Below are positions 22,251-32,809 of a stretch of 64,000 nucleotides of DNA, one piece after another. Source of the stretch: Limnephilus marmoratus (Eukaryota > Arthropoda > Insecta > Trichoptera > Limnephilidae); NCBI GenBank assembly GCA_917880885.1, contig OU862913.1, positions 7,936,001 through 8,000,000 of the forward strand. Direction: 5' to 3'. Every line of letters starts with the position of its first letter. Within the stretch, counting starts at the first letter, position 1. The position numbers and the translations under genes are program-made. A model generated the notes under the pieces. It was not told where the DNA came from. It did not search any database and saw nothing but the letters and a program-made list of their open reading frames with translations.

Positions 22251-22646
22251 CAGCGCCGGCCGTCGCGCAGCGGTAAGGTGCTTGACTCGCATTCCAAAGG
22301 TCGCGAGATCGAATCCCGGCGTGACAAATAAATTTTATTTGATTAATTTGTGTATTCACAATTTATCCATTTAAAATAACATATACCTAGTATATTTGCG
22401 GCACGTTCCAGAGTGGAAGATACTCTCAGTATCGCCCTGGTGTAAGACCACCATTCAGAATTGAAACGTTGCTTGAAATGGCTTCTGCCGTGTTTGGTGA
22501 CCAGATCTGAATAGCCAGGTGCTACACTGCCTCCCCACTGCCTTCAGCCTCACAACATACCCCAATTGGGGATGCCATAGTCCCACTGACTCCAGACGGG
22601 AGCAGTTGGGATTCTTGTGCGGTATTCATTTAAAAAATAAATTGTT
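22251..22646 (+). mobile_element. tRNA-derived SINE copy 1
   Basis: A tRNA-like head (CGCAGCGGTAAGGTGCTTG A-box region, GATCGAATCCC B-box) is followed by AAATAAATTTTATTTGA and a body containing TCCAGAGTGGAAGATACT, ACCAGATCTGAATAGCCAGG and CTTGTGCGGTATTCA before an A-rich tail. The same head plus body order occurs at 29506-29932. Confidence 0.8.
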
Positions 22647-22914
22647 GAGAAACTCGTACGATAAATCAGAAATTTAAATTAAAACAAACACCTATTTGAA
22701 TGAAATATTTTTATGAAAATATATTAAACATCAAGGCAAATAGTTAAAAGTTCCACGAGATTCCATCAAATTTTAATTTGTTTTGTATACTTTATTATAT
22801 TACTACTAAACTAAATAGTAAGAAGTTGCTTTCATGTACCTACAACTTTTTAATTAAAGTACCTGAAAGTAAGGACCATCAGTTTACGTAAAAAAACGGT
22901 TCAACAGTATAGGA
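22647..22914 (-). other. Copy C 3' flank with poly(A) signal
   Basis: Downstream of the copy C stop, the minus strand carries AATAAA at 22796-22791, about 120 nt after TGA, a plausible cleavage signal for the 3' UTR. No other feature. Confidence 0.45.
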
Positions 22915-24056
22915 TCATGAAAAATGTTTTTCTTCAGAATGGGAGAGCAAATGCCTTATTAAGACTGACCTGTGTAAGCAGGAGTAAATGCAATGGGAAC
23001 ATGAGTAAAGCTTTTCTCCAGTATGGGTGCGTAAGTGCAGTGTTAATTGTGACTTGCGGGAGCAGGCGTAGTTACATTTGGAACATAAGTAAGGCTTTTC
23101 GCCAGTATGGGTGCGTAAGTGCCTTGTTAAATCTGGTTTGCTTGAGCAGGAGTAGTTACAATGTGGACATGAGTGAGGTTTTTCTCCAGTATGGGTGCGT
23201 AAGTGCCTTGTTAAATCTGATTTGCTTGAGCAGGAGTAGTTACAATGTGAACATGAGTGAGGCTTTTCTCCAGAATGGGTGCGTAAGTGCTTTATTAAAT
23301 CTGATGTGTTTGAGCAGGAGTAGTTACAAAGTGGACATGAGTGAGGCTTTTCTCCAGAATGGGTGCGTAAGTGCCTTGTTAAATCTGATTTACTTGAGCA
23401 GGAGTAGTCACAATGTGGACATGAGTGAGGCTTTTCTCCAGAATGGGTGCGTAAGTGCACAGTTAAAGTTGATTTGTTTGAACAGGAGTAGTTACAATGT
23501 GGACATGAGTGAGGCTTTTCTCCAGTATGGGTGCGTAAGTGCCTTGTTAAAGCTGATGTGCTTGAGCAGGAGTAGTTACAATGTGGACATGAGTGAGGCT
23601 TTTCTCCAGAATGGGTGCGTAAGTGCACGGTGAAATGTGATTTGTTTGAACAGGAGTAGTTACAATGTGGACATGAGTGAGGCTTTTCTCCAGTATGGGT
23701 GCGTAAGTGCTTTATTAAATCTGATTTACTTGAGCAGGAGTAGTTACAATGTGGACATGAGTGAGACTTTTCTCCAGTATGGGTGCGTAAGTGCCTTGTT
23801 AAAGCTGATGTGCTTGAGCAGGAGTAGTTACAATGTGGACATGAGTGAGGCTTTTCTCCAGAATGGGTGCGTAAGTGCCTTATTAAATGAGACTTTCTTA
23901 AGGAGGAGTAGTTACAATGGGAACACGAATGAGGTTTATCACTAGTATGGATGCGTAAGTGCCTTTTTAAATATGATTTGTTTGCACAGGAGTAGGTACA
24001 ATATAAACACAAATAAGGTTTTTCTCCAGGGCGCATCTTCAGGTCCGTTATTTTAT
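22915..24056 (-). CDS. Copy C finger exon (13 fingers)
   Basis: Begins after TTTTGCAG with DKITDLKMRPGEKP. Fingers follow C-x2-C-x12-H-x3-H at a strict 28-residue period. Helix cores vary little (SSKSDLTRH, SSTSALTRH, SNKSTLTVH), so several fingers should see similar triplets. Fingers 3 and 6 are nearly identical, as are 10 and 11, a sign of recent internal duplication. Confidence 0.9.
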
Positions 24057-26483
24057 CTGCAAAAGATAACGGATAAAGCTCAATAAGGAGGAATCTATAA
24101 TGAAACGAGAAAATTATTAAAAACAACCAAGACTCGATATTACCTGCAGCAGTCTGGGTAATACTTTCAGAGTACTCTGAGCATTCCTTTTTAACATCTG
24201 TCAGATCTATGTCTATTTCCGTATAAGTATTTCCCTCTCCATTTTCTTTTCGGGGTCCTGGTTCTGTCTTGATGGGGACAGTCTCCACATTTATGCTACC
24301 TTGAAAAACAAAACAATAAGAACAACAACAAAACGACAACAACAAAGAGGTAAATTCACAATGTCTTCAACTCAACTTAAAAAATCACGTAAGAATCCTG
24401 ACTATATGCATATCTCCGAACACACATAATATGAAACCATTCTCACATTTACCGCATGAAATTTAAGCAAACATAGAACTCTGACAAAAAACCTATCGCA
24501 ATATAATTAGTGAAATTTAATCAACAAAATTATCTCCAAGAGAACGAATATCTAAATGAAGTCACTTTATTAGAATATCGATAAGCCGTCACCGCTACAA
24601 CAAGAGAATCAGACTCAAACAATATAAATAATAATACTAAACTAGACAATAAATCCATAATCGTTATTTATTTTGGGGTGTTGTGGTTTTTGTGCTCCTC
24701 CTTCTTTAGCCAACGTTTCGGATATTGTAAGAGTGTCCATAATTAAGGCAGATGAAATAAATAACTGAGAGGGGGATTTTATTTTAAAATTAGTACCATG
24801 GTAAAAGAAGCTTTTTCCTCCAAATTTTGAATCATGTTGGACCTGTGTTTGACCCTGAGATCTGTGAGCGTGTTTCTAATATATGTGTTAGTTATTATTT
24901 CTTGTGTTTTGAACTAATAAATGTAAAGGAGTGCGGTTTTAGAATAAAGTTGTTTAATTAACATGATGTTAAGATTGAGGAATGTTCTGCAAGTTCTTAC
25001 AGGGACTTTTAATAAAATTTTCATTGTTAGTTTTAATAAGTGAATTGAGTATATGGTCATTTGAACTTTCCCATCCGATAATGCCATACCCGTTAATGAC
25101 AAAGAGCCATATAAATATTTGTGTATCTTTTCACAATGAGGACAGTCTGATGGTTTTGTAAAAAAAACAAAGTTTTATAAATAAATATTTGTTAAATATC
25201 TTAGTTTATAAGTATACTGTTGGAGAGTTTGTAAACCTGGCTTCTTTTCATTTCTCAATTTTTTTCCAAATTTTTTCATTTTTATTTATTAAAACATTCA
25301 AACATGCTAAACTACTTATGTAGTTTGTCAACAATACATGACAATATTTTTGCAGTAAAAGGTACAATGGTAAACAGTATGTAGGATGTATAATGTTGAT
25401 TATATAACAAACAAGTACAAATGAATTTAATGTGAATAAATAAATATAATCAACAAGACGTACTTCCATAGTTTAATTTTAATTTACAAAAGGTAATAAA
25501 AAATTTAAATTTGATTCAAAGAATTCTAGTCATGTGTGACATAAAAAACAGGTAACTATTTTAAACAAAATGATGTTATGAAAACGTGTTAAGGATCCTA
25601 ATTACCTGCTATTTGGGTAATTCTTTCAGAGCGCTCTGAGCATTCCTTTTTAACATCCGGGTGATCTATGTCAATTTCCGTATAAGTAATTCCCCCTTTA
25701 ACTTCTTCTCGAGGACCTGGTTCTGCCTTGATGGGAACAGTCTCCACATTACTGCTACCTGTACAAACAACAATACAATACCTACATTGATATGCCGAGA
25801 AGAACAGTGTTTAACATTCTAAATTACGATCGTCCTTCCCCGAGATTGTACTTTGCGGAGATATATTAATTTCCAAAAATTAAATTACATCATACTTTTT
25901 TGAGTTTGGGAGGCAGGAATGGGTACCGCTTGTTGGATACCGGGAACCATTTATTGGATAACCAACACCTAGGCAATAGGACATCCTAAGTGATTCGCCA
26001 TGTTTGTTGACTAAGCAGGGGTGCCCGGGGTTTGGGGTAAGGTTTTTCTTTCCTAGGAAGGAAAAAAGGCATGAAGAGAAAACGAAAAAAAGGCAATCCT
26101 CTCATGCTTTTCCTAAAAAGACCCTCCACACGGGTCCTGAAGAGAATTTTTTCGTCAGGGTCTGCTGTGTGGAGCTAAGATAAAAATTAAATATTTAAGT
26201 AAATAACGAACGGCAATAAAAGACTTTTTGAACTACTATAAAATGACCATATGAAAAAAACATTGCAAAACGAACATTAATTCCGAACATCCGAAATCAT
26301 CATTTCGTTACTTTTGCAAAACAACTTACTGACTGCCGGAGTACTCTCCGCATACTGCAAACATTCCTTCTTCACATCCGGGAGGTAGATATCTATATCC
26401 GTAAAGGGCATTTCACCTCCACCCTCTTCCTGGGACCCTGGTTCCACCTTGATGGAAACACTCTCTGGGTTGGGAAGATCCAT
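22915..26483 (-). CDS. C2H2 zinc-finger gene copy C, intact
   Basis: The best-preserved member. Exons: 26483-26330 (ATG in GCCATGG context), 25758-25606, 24299-24144 and 24056-22915 (TGA). Junctions are all phase 1 with GT-AG borders, giving one open frame of about 535 codons. Residues 1 to about 155 are three related acidic modules with IK-EPG, YT-IDI and D-KKEC motifs. The rest is 13 C2H2 fingers, mostly HSCPHCNYSCS with TGEKP or SGEKP linkers, ending SEEKHFS. Finger 2 has a Ser in place of the non-ligand Cys. Likely a nuclear sequence-specific DNA-binding protein; the modules match no domain I know (not ZAD, BTB or KRAB). Exons 2a and 2b could be skipped singly. The last intron (24057-24143) is 87 nt without stops. 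Confidence 0.85.
24144..24299 (-). CDS. Copy C exon 2b (acidic module)
   Basis: 156 nt, acceptor TTTTTCAAG, donor GCAG|GTAAT. Motifs are INVETVPIKTEPG, NTYTEIDID and DVKKECSEYSE. Confidence 0.8.
24660..24760 (-). repeat. Degenerate hammerhead-like repeat
   Basis: Same family as 12093-12240. The GAAACGTTGGC end is kept, but the CTGATGA box has decayed to TTAATTA, so it is non-functional as a ribozyme. It lies in the intron between exons 2a and 2b of copy C. Confidence 0.45.
24761..25605 (-). other. Copy C intron, shared with copies A and B
   Basis: Non-coding. The same sequence occurs in copy A (4809-5620) and, with a gap, copy B (12220-12772), so it marks the ancestral intron. The short frames in it are not conserved as protein. 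Confidence 0.5.
25606..25758 (-). CDS. Copy C exon 2a (acidic module)
   Basis: 153 nt, acceptor TTTGTACAG, donor AGCAG|GTAAT. Motifs are NVETVPIKAEPG, ITYTEIDID and DVKKECSERSE. Both borders are phase 1. Confidence 0.75.
25905..26180 (-). repeat. Dispersed intron-1 repeat, copy 3
   Basis: Inverted relative to the 4155-4515 copy and in the equivalent position downstream of exon 1. It contains GGTACCGCTTG, GGTTATCC-like, TGCCCGGGG and GTGTGGAGCTAAG strings. Confidence 0.6.
26330..26483 (-). CDS. Copy C exon 1 (start, acidic module)
   Basis: 154 nt from ATG to A|GTAAGT. Encodes MDLPNPESVS, IKVEPGSQEE, EMPFTDIDIYL and DVKKEC. Confidence 0.8.
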
Positions 26484-26489
26484 GGCACT

Positions 26490-27720
26490 GCCGTGATAGC
26501 GTTCTGGTTAAAAATAAAGATTGTAAATTGGTCTCAGCTCAAAAAAAATAAGATCTGCAACAGAAGCTTGATACATCATCCTATTTGAGAGTGGTTATAA
26601 TAGAGCTTTAAGACATCTAAAACATTCAAGGTTTCAAAGCCATTCAAAGCCTCGGAAATATCTGGACAACTCTAAATAAGTTTAAAAATCATAGACGGTT
26701 GTTAAAACTCGACCGTTAAATATCAAGGTGGATAAAAGTAATGTTTTGACCACCATTCTCATGTTATTACATATAAATATAAAAATTATAAAAATGTTCC
26801 GCTTATACGAGTCATTCAATTGATCGAAATAAAAATTATAATTTTAAACTGGTAATATATACACGCATCAAATAACCGCGTGAAAAGAAAATGTCGTCAC
26901 ATTGACGTTAGAAGTAAAAAATATCTCACAGCCGCTTTTATCAATTAAACGACAAAAGAGAGTCCACTCAGTTAAGGACTCAGAGAACTAAATGCAATGT
27001 TGACTTCACAAACATGTCCGGCAGAAAGTATACTAAAACGGTTCAATACCAACTTAAAAGATTTATTTTCATGACCGTAGCAGCACAAAGTGTAGAACTC
27101 TCAAACTTTCTATACCTAGTTTAGTTTGATAGGGTCGATTCAGTTGACTTTACTGTCATCTGAGTGGAAAGTATTCTTAGTATTATAATTGATACTACTT
27201 ATAGGTAAATATTTGATAAAGTTAATGATCGCTTGGTTGATATTTTCGACAGCGGCCGTAAATCTAAAATAAACAACCCCATGTAGTCTCATCTGTCGCG
27301 TGTTAAGCTTGATGTCGGTTTGCTTAATATAAGAGGGGTTCATAGCAGGATCAGACATTTCAACTTTAGTTGATCGGCTTTCATTGAACGACAAAATATT
27401 GTTTGAAAAAACTAGTTCAAATTTGTTGAAAGAAGGTTCACGTTGAAACCATTGAACCCGATATTTGTTCTTAGTCAATGAGACATGAACCTACTTTATG
27501 TATATGAAGCGCGGCGGTCAACTCCAATGTGTTGAAGAAACGTCACTCGAAGTGGAATAATGTCATTTACTTCGGAGTAGAATTATGATGGTCACAGAAG
27601 TTACCCAAAACTGCAGAAATGGAACACAAATATCATTCAATATTAATACAACGCGGAGCAAAAATCGTATTGTGCATCAACGCGACGCTAGACGGCGGCT
27701 AGACGCATAACGTTCGTTTT
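26490..27720 (-). promoter_or_regulatory. Duplicated 5' flank of copy C
   Basis: Nearly collinear with 2600-3860 of copy A. An 89-codon frame in copy A and a 112-codon frame here (27140-27478) are similar, but it is not maintained in copies B or E and has no splice link to exon 1. I treat it as 5' UTR or promoter. Confidence 0.45.
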
Positions 27721-28270
27721 CGTACTGACAGGCATGAATGAACTAATACCTAGATCGATATCTTCGGGCTTTTTGTATTGAACAGCCGAGCTATTCTCTA
27801 AAAATTGTGAGGTGAGATCGATCTCACGTGAGAAGTGTTAGTGCTGTCAGATTTGTGCATAGATTTGTGCAATTTTGTGTAATTTTCTATGGTTGTCAAA
27901 ACGTCAATTGCCTTTTCAATGCTAACTTCGTCGGTTTTAAGTGGTTTAAAATACGAAATACTGTAAGAATGCATGATTATTTATCCACTAATGTATGTTT
28001 AAAGTTGTATACCAAGGATTTGACGTTTGCAAAATTTCGTTTCAATTCAAATTCGCATGAATTAGGTAGTTTGTCAAAATTAACCTAAAAATCTATTTTT
28101 TTGTACGTAAATAGTTGTTTCTTCTACTAATTTTTGAAATGAAGTGTAATTTCCATAATCTTTGCCTAAAAGTGCGGCGGTTAGCGGTTTTTTCGTCCCC
28201 AAATATTCAATTGTTCTACAGATGTTGATTTGCCATCGAGATATGTATTAAGCTCCTATTTCTTCAACAG
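27721..28270. other. Intergenic; 16-bp palindrome only
   Basis: A perfect GTGAGATCGATCTCAC palindrome lies near 27812. Repeated TTTGTGCA-type strings follow (27853-27885). No gene recognised. Confidence 0.3.
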
Positions 28271-29258
28271 ATGTCTAGTAGGAGCCGTGCGACGAGCGGG
28301 CAGCTGGAGATGATGATTAGTCGGCTGGAAGAGAGACCGACAATGACTTCGGGGCGGCAGCAGGAAACGATGGCCGCATCAATAACGAATTGGCGTGGTC
28401 TTCCCTGGCGGTCGACCTGAATGCTATGAAGCTCGGGTGCACGAAGAGTGGCGACAAGTGGCAATAGGTATGCACTCACTATATTATTACCACTATTATG
28501 TTTCTATGGAGGTGTCTACTAATATCTACAGGAATTCCAAAAACTGAAATAATCGAACTAATATCTATGAGAACCAAAGTGTTGACAAATATCTACAGCT
28601 CAAACTGTTGACTAATATCTATGAGAACCAAAGTGTTGACGAATATCTACAGCTCAAACTGCTGACTATTATCTATGAGAACCAAAGTATTGATGAATAT
28701 CAACAGCACTGGCAGTGGTTGGATTTGCAATTATGTATAGCATATTGGAATAACGTAATTTTGCGTATGCAGTTTAAAAAACTTAATTTATGTAAGTATG
28801 TATGTAAAAATCCCTAATATTGGACTATTGGACACATTTAGCTGATTAGTCCAACCTACGCTCTGTAGATATTAGTTCAACCTACGCTCTGTAGATATTA
28901 GTCAACACTGGGACCGTCATAGATATTCGTCCGACCTTAGCTCTGTAGATATAGTCAACACTCTGAAGTTCGTAGATATTAGTTCAACATATGAGCTGTA
29001 GATATTCGTCCGACATACAGGCTGTAGATATTAGTATCTGGAGTCGTTTCTATTATTGCAACGAGGTACGGACTTCAATTGGATTACGGATTGAAATAAA
29101 AAAAATTATATTTATATTCTTTATTGATATAATTTGAATTTTATTATATTTTCTGTAGTACAAAAATGTCTCTTTATTTCAGACGTGGAGGGATCAGAGA
29201 AATGGCGTCAAAAAAAAGCATCTAGCCAGCGTGACGTACTGCCACGGAGTCCGTACCT
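28271..29258 (+). pseudogene. Myb/SANT-like DNA-binding gene fragment
   Basis: Exon 28271-28467 follows TTCTTCAACAG and reads SRSRATSGQLEMMISRLEERP; after a one-base shift near 28393 it gives WSSLAVDLNAM and TKSGDKWQ. Exon 29183-29258 follows TTTATTTCAG and reads TWRDQRNGVKKKHLA, ending at ACCT|GTAAGT. The pattern (QLE-M, W-LA-LN, KS-KW, TW-D-K) fits the Myb/SANT-like domain common in insect genomes beside Harbinger-type proteins. Joining the exons puts TAG just before TWRD where relatives have Lys, so there is a frameshift and a nonsense codon. The intron is swollen by a foldback minisatellite. No further exon was found. Confidence 0.6.
28510..29040. repeat. Foldback minisatellite in Myb-like intron
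   Basis: The left part has 54-bp units (CTATGAGAACCAAAGTGTTGA at 28565, 28619 and 28673) with TAATATCTAC motifs. The right part (28830-29030) repeats GTAGATATTAGTTCAAC in the opposite sense at roughly 25-35 bp spacing. The two halves are inverse to each other and can pair. About 110 bp separate them. Confidence 0.65.
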
Positions 29259-29505
29259 GTAAGTTAACTAATTATTACTGTCATATGATAGTATTTCACC
29301 ATCCTCTTGATAGCTTAAAAATTGCAAAAAATTGGTCACGTTGTATGGGTACATTCCCTTACATCCTCAGTATGTACTCTGCCAATAAACTATCCAATAG
29401 GGATGCAATAAGGACACTACTGGACTGATATGACGACTAACAGCCGTTTGCGATACACAGAAGTGTGTAGCATGAATCTACAAATTCTTTCAAAGATAAG
29501 CAAAC

Positions 29506-29932
29506 ATGACGACCTCCGTAGTCCAGTGGCTAAGACTCTTGACTCACATTCCGGAGGTCGCGGGTTCGAACCCGGCATGCGCAAATAAATTTTATTTGAA
29601 TAATTTGTGTTATTTCACAATTAATTCATTTAAAATAATATATAGTATTTGCGGCATGTTCCAGAGTGGAAGATACTATCAGTATCGCCCTGGTGTAAGA
29701 CCACCATTCAGAATTGAAACGTTGCTTGAAAATGGCTTTAACCGTGTTTAGTGACCAGATCTGAATAGCCAGGTACTTCCCAACCTTCCTCTTCCCCACT
29801 TCCTTCCCCTCCTCCAACCTTCAGCCTCACAACATACCCCGATTGGGGATGCCATAGTCTCACTGGCTCCAGACGGGAGAAGTTGAGATTCTTGTGCGGT
29901 ATTCACTGTAAAAAAAAAAAAAAAAAAAAAAA
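29506..29932 (+). mobile_element. tRNA-derived SINE copy 2
   Basis: The head has TAGTCCAGTGGCTAAGACTC and a perfect B-box GGGTTCGAACCC, the body is as in 22251-22646, and the tail is a run of about 22 A (29911-29932). The long pure tail suggests a recent insertion. Confidence 0.85.
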
Positions 29933-30244
29933 CACTTCTTTAAAATTAACTGCATTGTCAGCCACCTATTCTCCTCCAGGCGGAGGTCCTTCTCCTATCT
30001 CTTCTCCCACCTCTTATAGACAAAGCCACCTTTCCTCTTTTGCCTCTCCCCTCGCCTCGCTCGCCACTCTACTTTCCTCAACCAACAGGAAACACTCTTC
30101 TGTGGAGAACTTTTCTATTAGCTGAAACAAAATAATCAATAATTAATTACTTTAACATTTGTTATTTGTCTCTAAGCATTTTTTTATATTATTTCCAAAC
30201 TCTCATTACTATTTATTATTTCGGTGCTAAAGTACTTTTTTTAC

Positions 30245-30340
30245 ATTAACTCCACACAGGAGACCCCGAGGAAAATAATTTCCCTCAGGGCCTATGTCAT
30301 CTTTGAAGACGCTGTGTGGAGGGTCTTATTGAGGAAAGGA
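30245..30340 (+). repeat. Dispersed intron-1 repeat, copy 4
   Basis: Only the hairpin end is present: CTCCACACAGGAGACCCCGAG to GCTGTGTGGAGGGTCTTA, with perfect CTCCACACAG / CTGTGTGGAG pairing. Confidence 0.55.
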
Positions 30341-30799
30341 AGGAGTGAAGGAGTTTTCGTTAGTTTCGATCTTGTATTCGATGTAATCGATACAGCAGGG
30401 CAAGCGAAACCGATATGAAACGGACGGGGTTCGGAAATTTTCGTCGTTTTTCTGACGAACGCAGCTCTTACGGCGACGGTGGGTTGGTTGTTCGAACTTT
30501 CAACTACTATGGACTATTAGACAATCTTAAAAGGACTATTATTGTTATAAATTTTTACAAAAATATTAACACGCAACAGCGGTGAGGGGCACCGCGGCAG
30601 GTTTCGTAAGTGGTTTGGCGTCGAAAGGCTCGCCTGACGGATGTGTACACTCGGAACTCTCAAATTATTTTTTTTTAATATTTTTCGCTTATTTTTTTAA
30701 AATATGGTATTCAAAGTTTTTAAAAATATAGTGAAATAAAAATAATAATAAAGATAAACGAAAAATTAAGAAAACAAAAAAAAAAACTTTAAAACATCG
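30341..30799. other. No gene seen
   Basis: Contains a moderately GC-rich stretch at 30420-30660 and A/T runs. No recognisable coding sequence. Confidence 0.3.
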
Positions 30800-31175
30800 T
30801 ACACAAAAAGCTGCCAGGCTGCTGGTCGGCAGACCAAGAAATTCTTAAATGGAATGATCTGGACTATAGTTATTCGTTGGTTTCATTCGTGTACTCGATG
30901 ACGTAAAATTTACTATTTTTTACCCCACTTTGACGCCGGCTGCCGGCTGCCGGTTGGCAGACCTGCTTTTTTCTCATTTTCTAATCGACCTTTATCATAT
31001 GAGACCATTCCCGTTCGTGTACTCGATGACGTAATTTTTTCGAAAAAAATCGCTGACTATTTCCATGACTGCGCGGCTCCTGCCAAGAGGCGCACCGGCA
31101 GACCAGCTTTTTTAAGGTTTTCTAGATGTCCATTATCACTACAAAGTAGTTTCATCCGTGTACTCGATGACGTAG
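30800..31175 (+). repeat. Three-unit diverged tandem repeat
   Basis: The string CGTGTACTCGATGACGTA occurs at 30888, 31016 and 31157 (spacing 128 and 141), each preceded by a CGGCAGACC-type block. Between these anchors the units are strongly diverged. Each unit holds a TGACGTA half-site resembling a CRE. Confidence 0.5.
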
Positions 31176-31465
31176 GGTTTACCTATCTCGCCTCCCAGTC
31201 TATCAAATATAATTTTATAAATTGTAGATAGTTTATTGTTACCATAATAATACGAGAGTATTAAGAAAATATTTTCAAAAATGTAAACAGTGTTTCTTAG
31301 CTATACGTATGCAACGATAATTAGTTTTAAATTACAGCATATTAAGAAAACACACATAATGAGACTTTCTAAACATAATTTAATTATTTGTTTATTAGAG
31401 TCAACTTCCCAAAAAGGGGACAATACAAGCGTCCCTTTGAGAGTATCCTTTTTTTCTGATTTCAG

Positions 31466-32805
31466 GTGAAATTAGTTCGGTGGAGAATACTTATCTACAG
31501 GAAAACATCATCAAAGCAGAGACAAAAGAAAAAGAAGAGAGTGCACTTTCGTATTCAAAAATTGACATCGAACTCCCAGACATTAAAAAGGAATGCTTGG
31601 AGCACTCACAGAATTCCCAAAACGGAGGGCAAAAACCATATTTTTTTAATATTATTTTATTTTTCCCTTACCTAATAAGCGTGAATGCTGAAATAAAGCG
31701 TAATAAAAAGACTGTAAAGTTTATATGGATTAGATAATAATACTTCAATCTTTATAATACACATGTTTACTACCTGCACCAAAGCAGTAGTTCCGTACAA
31801 CCTTCAGCCCATACCTATAGAATTATAGTTTTAATATTGTTTTCTCTTCTAGGTGCAGCATTGATAGTCACAAAAATCCTTTAATTTCAACAAAAACGTG
31901 ACGGAAAGATATCTAATAATTCAAAATATTTGCCTTGTTCTCAAAGTGACAGAAAGCTTAGTTCAGAGGCTAATCTAAGTGTTCATTTATTCACACATAC
32001 TAAAGAAAAATCTTTCTCGTGCTCTCACTGTAACTATTCATGTTCACAGAAGTCAGACTTAATTAGACACGTTCGTACTCATACGAAAGAAAAACCTTTC
32101 TCATGCTCTTTCTGTAATTATTCATGTTCGCGAAAATCCACCTTAATTTCACACGTTCGTACTCATACTAAAGAAAAACCTTTTTCATGCTCTTACTGTA
32201 ACTATTCATGTTCACAGAAATACACATTATTAATTACACACGTTCGGACTCATACTAAAGAAAAACCTTTTTCATGCTCGTACTGTAACTATTCATGTTC
32301 AACGAAAACACACTTGACAGCACACGAGCGCACTCATACTAAAGAAAAACCTTTCTCATGCTCTTACTGTAACTATTCATGTTCAGAAAAGTCATATTTG
32401 AATAAACACGTTAGAACTCATACTAAAGAAAAATCTTTCTCTTGCTCTTTCTGTAACTATTTATGTTCACAGAATTCACACCTAATTAGACACGTTCGTA
32501 CTCATACTAAAGAAAAAGCTTTCTCATGCTCGTAATGTAACTATTCATATTCACGGAAGTCATCCTTAAATAAACACATTCGCACTCATACTAAATAAGA
32601 ACCGTTCTTATGCTCCTACTGGAACTATTCATGTTCACAGAAACCATCCTTAATTTCACACATTTGCATTTATACTAAAGAAAACCGTTCTCATGCTCTT
32701 AATGTAAATATGTATTCATGTACAATTAAGTCATCATTATAGTAATCCATTCACACTCACACAAAAGAAAAACGGATTATGCTCTTATTGGAACTATTTT
32801 TTTCT
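31466..32805 (+). pseudogene. Zinc-finger gene copy with TKEKPF linkers
   Basis: A first exon follows ATTTCAG at 31466 and encodes a diverged acidic module (IIKAETKEKEE, YSKIDIELPD, IKKECLEHS). The usual GT donor after it appears changed (GGAGGGC). The finger part (31930-32535) has one degenerate and six recognisable C2H2 fingers (FSCSYCNYSCS type) joined by THTKEKPF. Finger 3 has an extra residue (QKYTLLITH). A TAA at 32533 sits where other fingers have an aromatic or His codon. Beyond it the array continues with further stops and Cys losses to about 32800, where a LINE interrupts it. An in-frame TAA at 31882 lies upstream of the fingers, so splicing of the two parts is doubtful. Confidence 0.7.
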
Positions 32806-32809
32806 TTTT

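Noticed and set aside
22917..23633. 238-codon plus-strand frame opposite the fingers
   Set aside because: It is the antisense shadow of the repetitive finger exon; its repeats mirror the finger period.
27812..27828. 16-bp palindrome as an operator
   Set aside because: A single short palindrome with no adjacent gene is expected by chance in 64 kb of repeat-rich DNA.
29510..29582. tRNA gene
   Set aside because: The A and B boxes belong to a SINE head followed by the SINE body and A tail. The same holds at 22251 and 63896.
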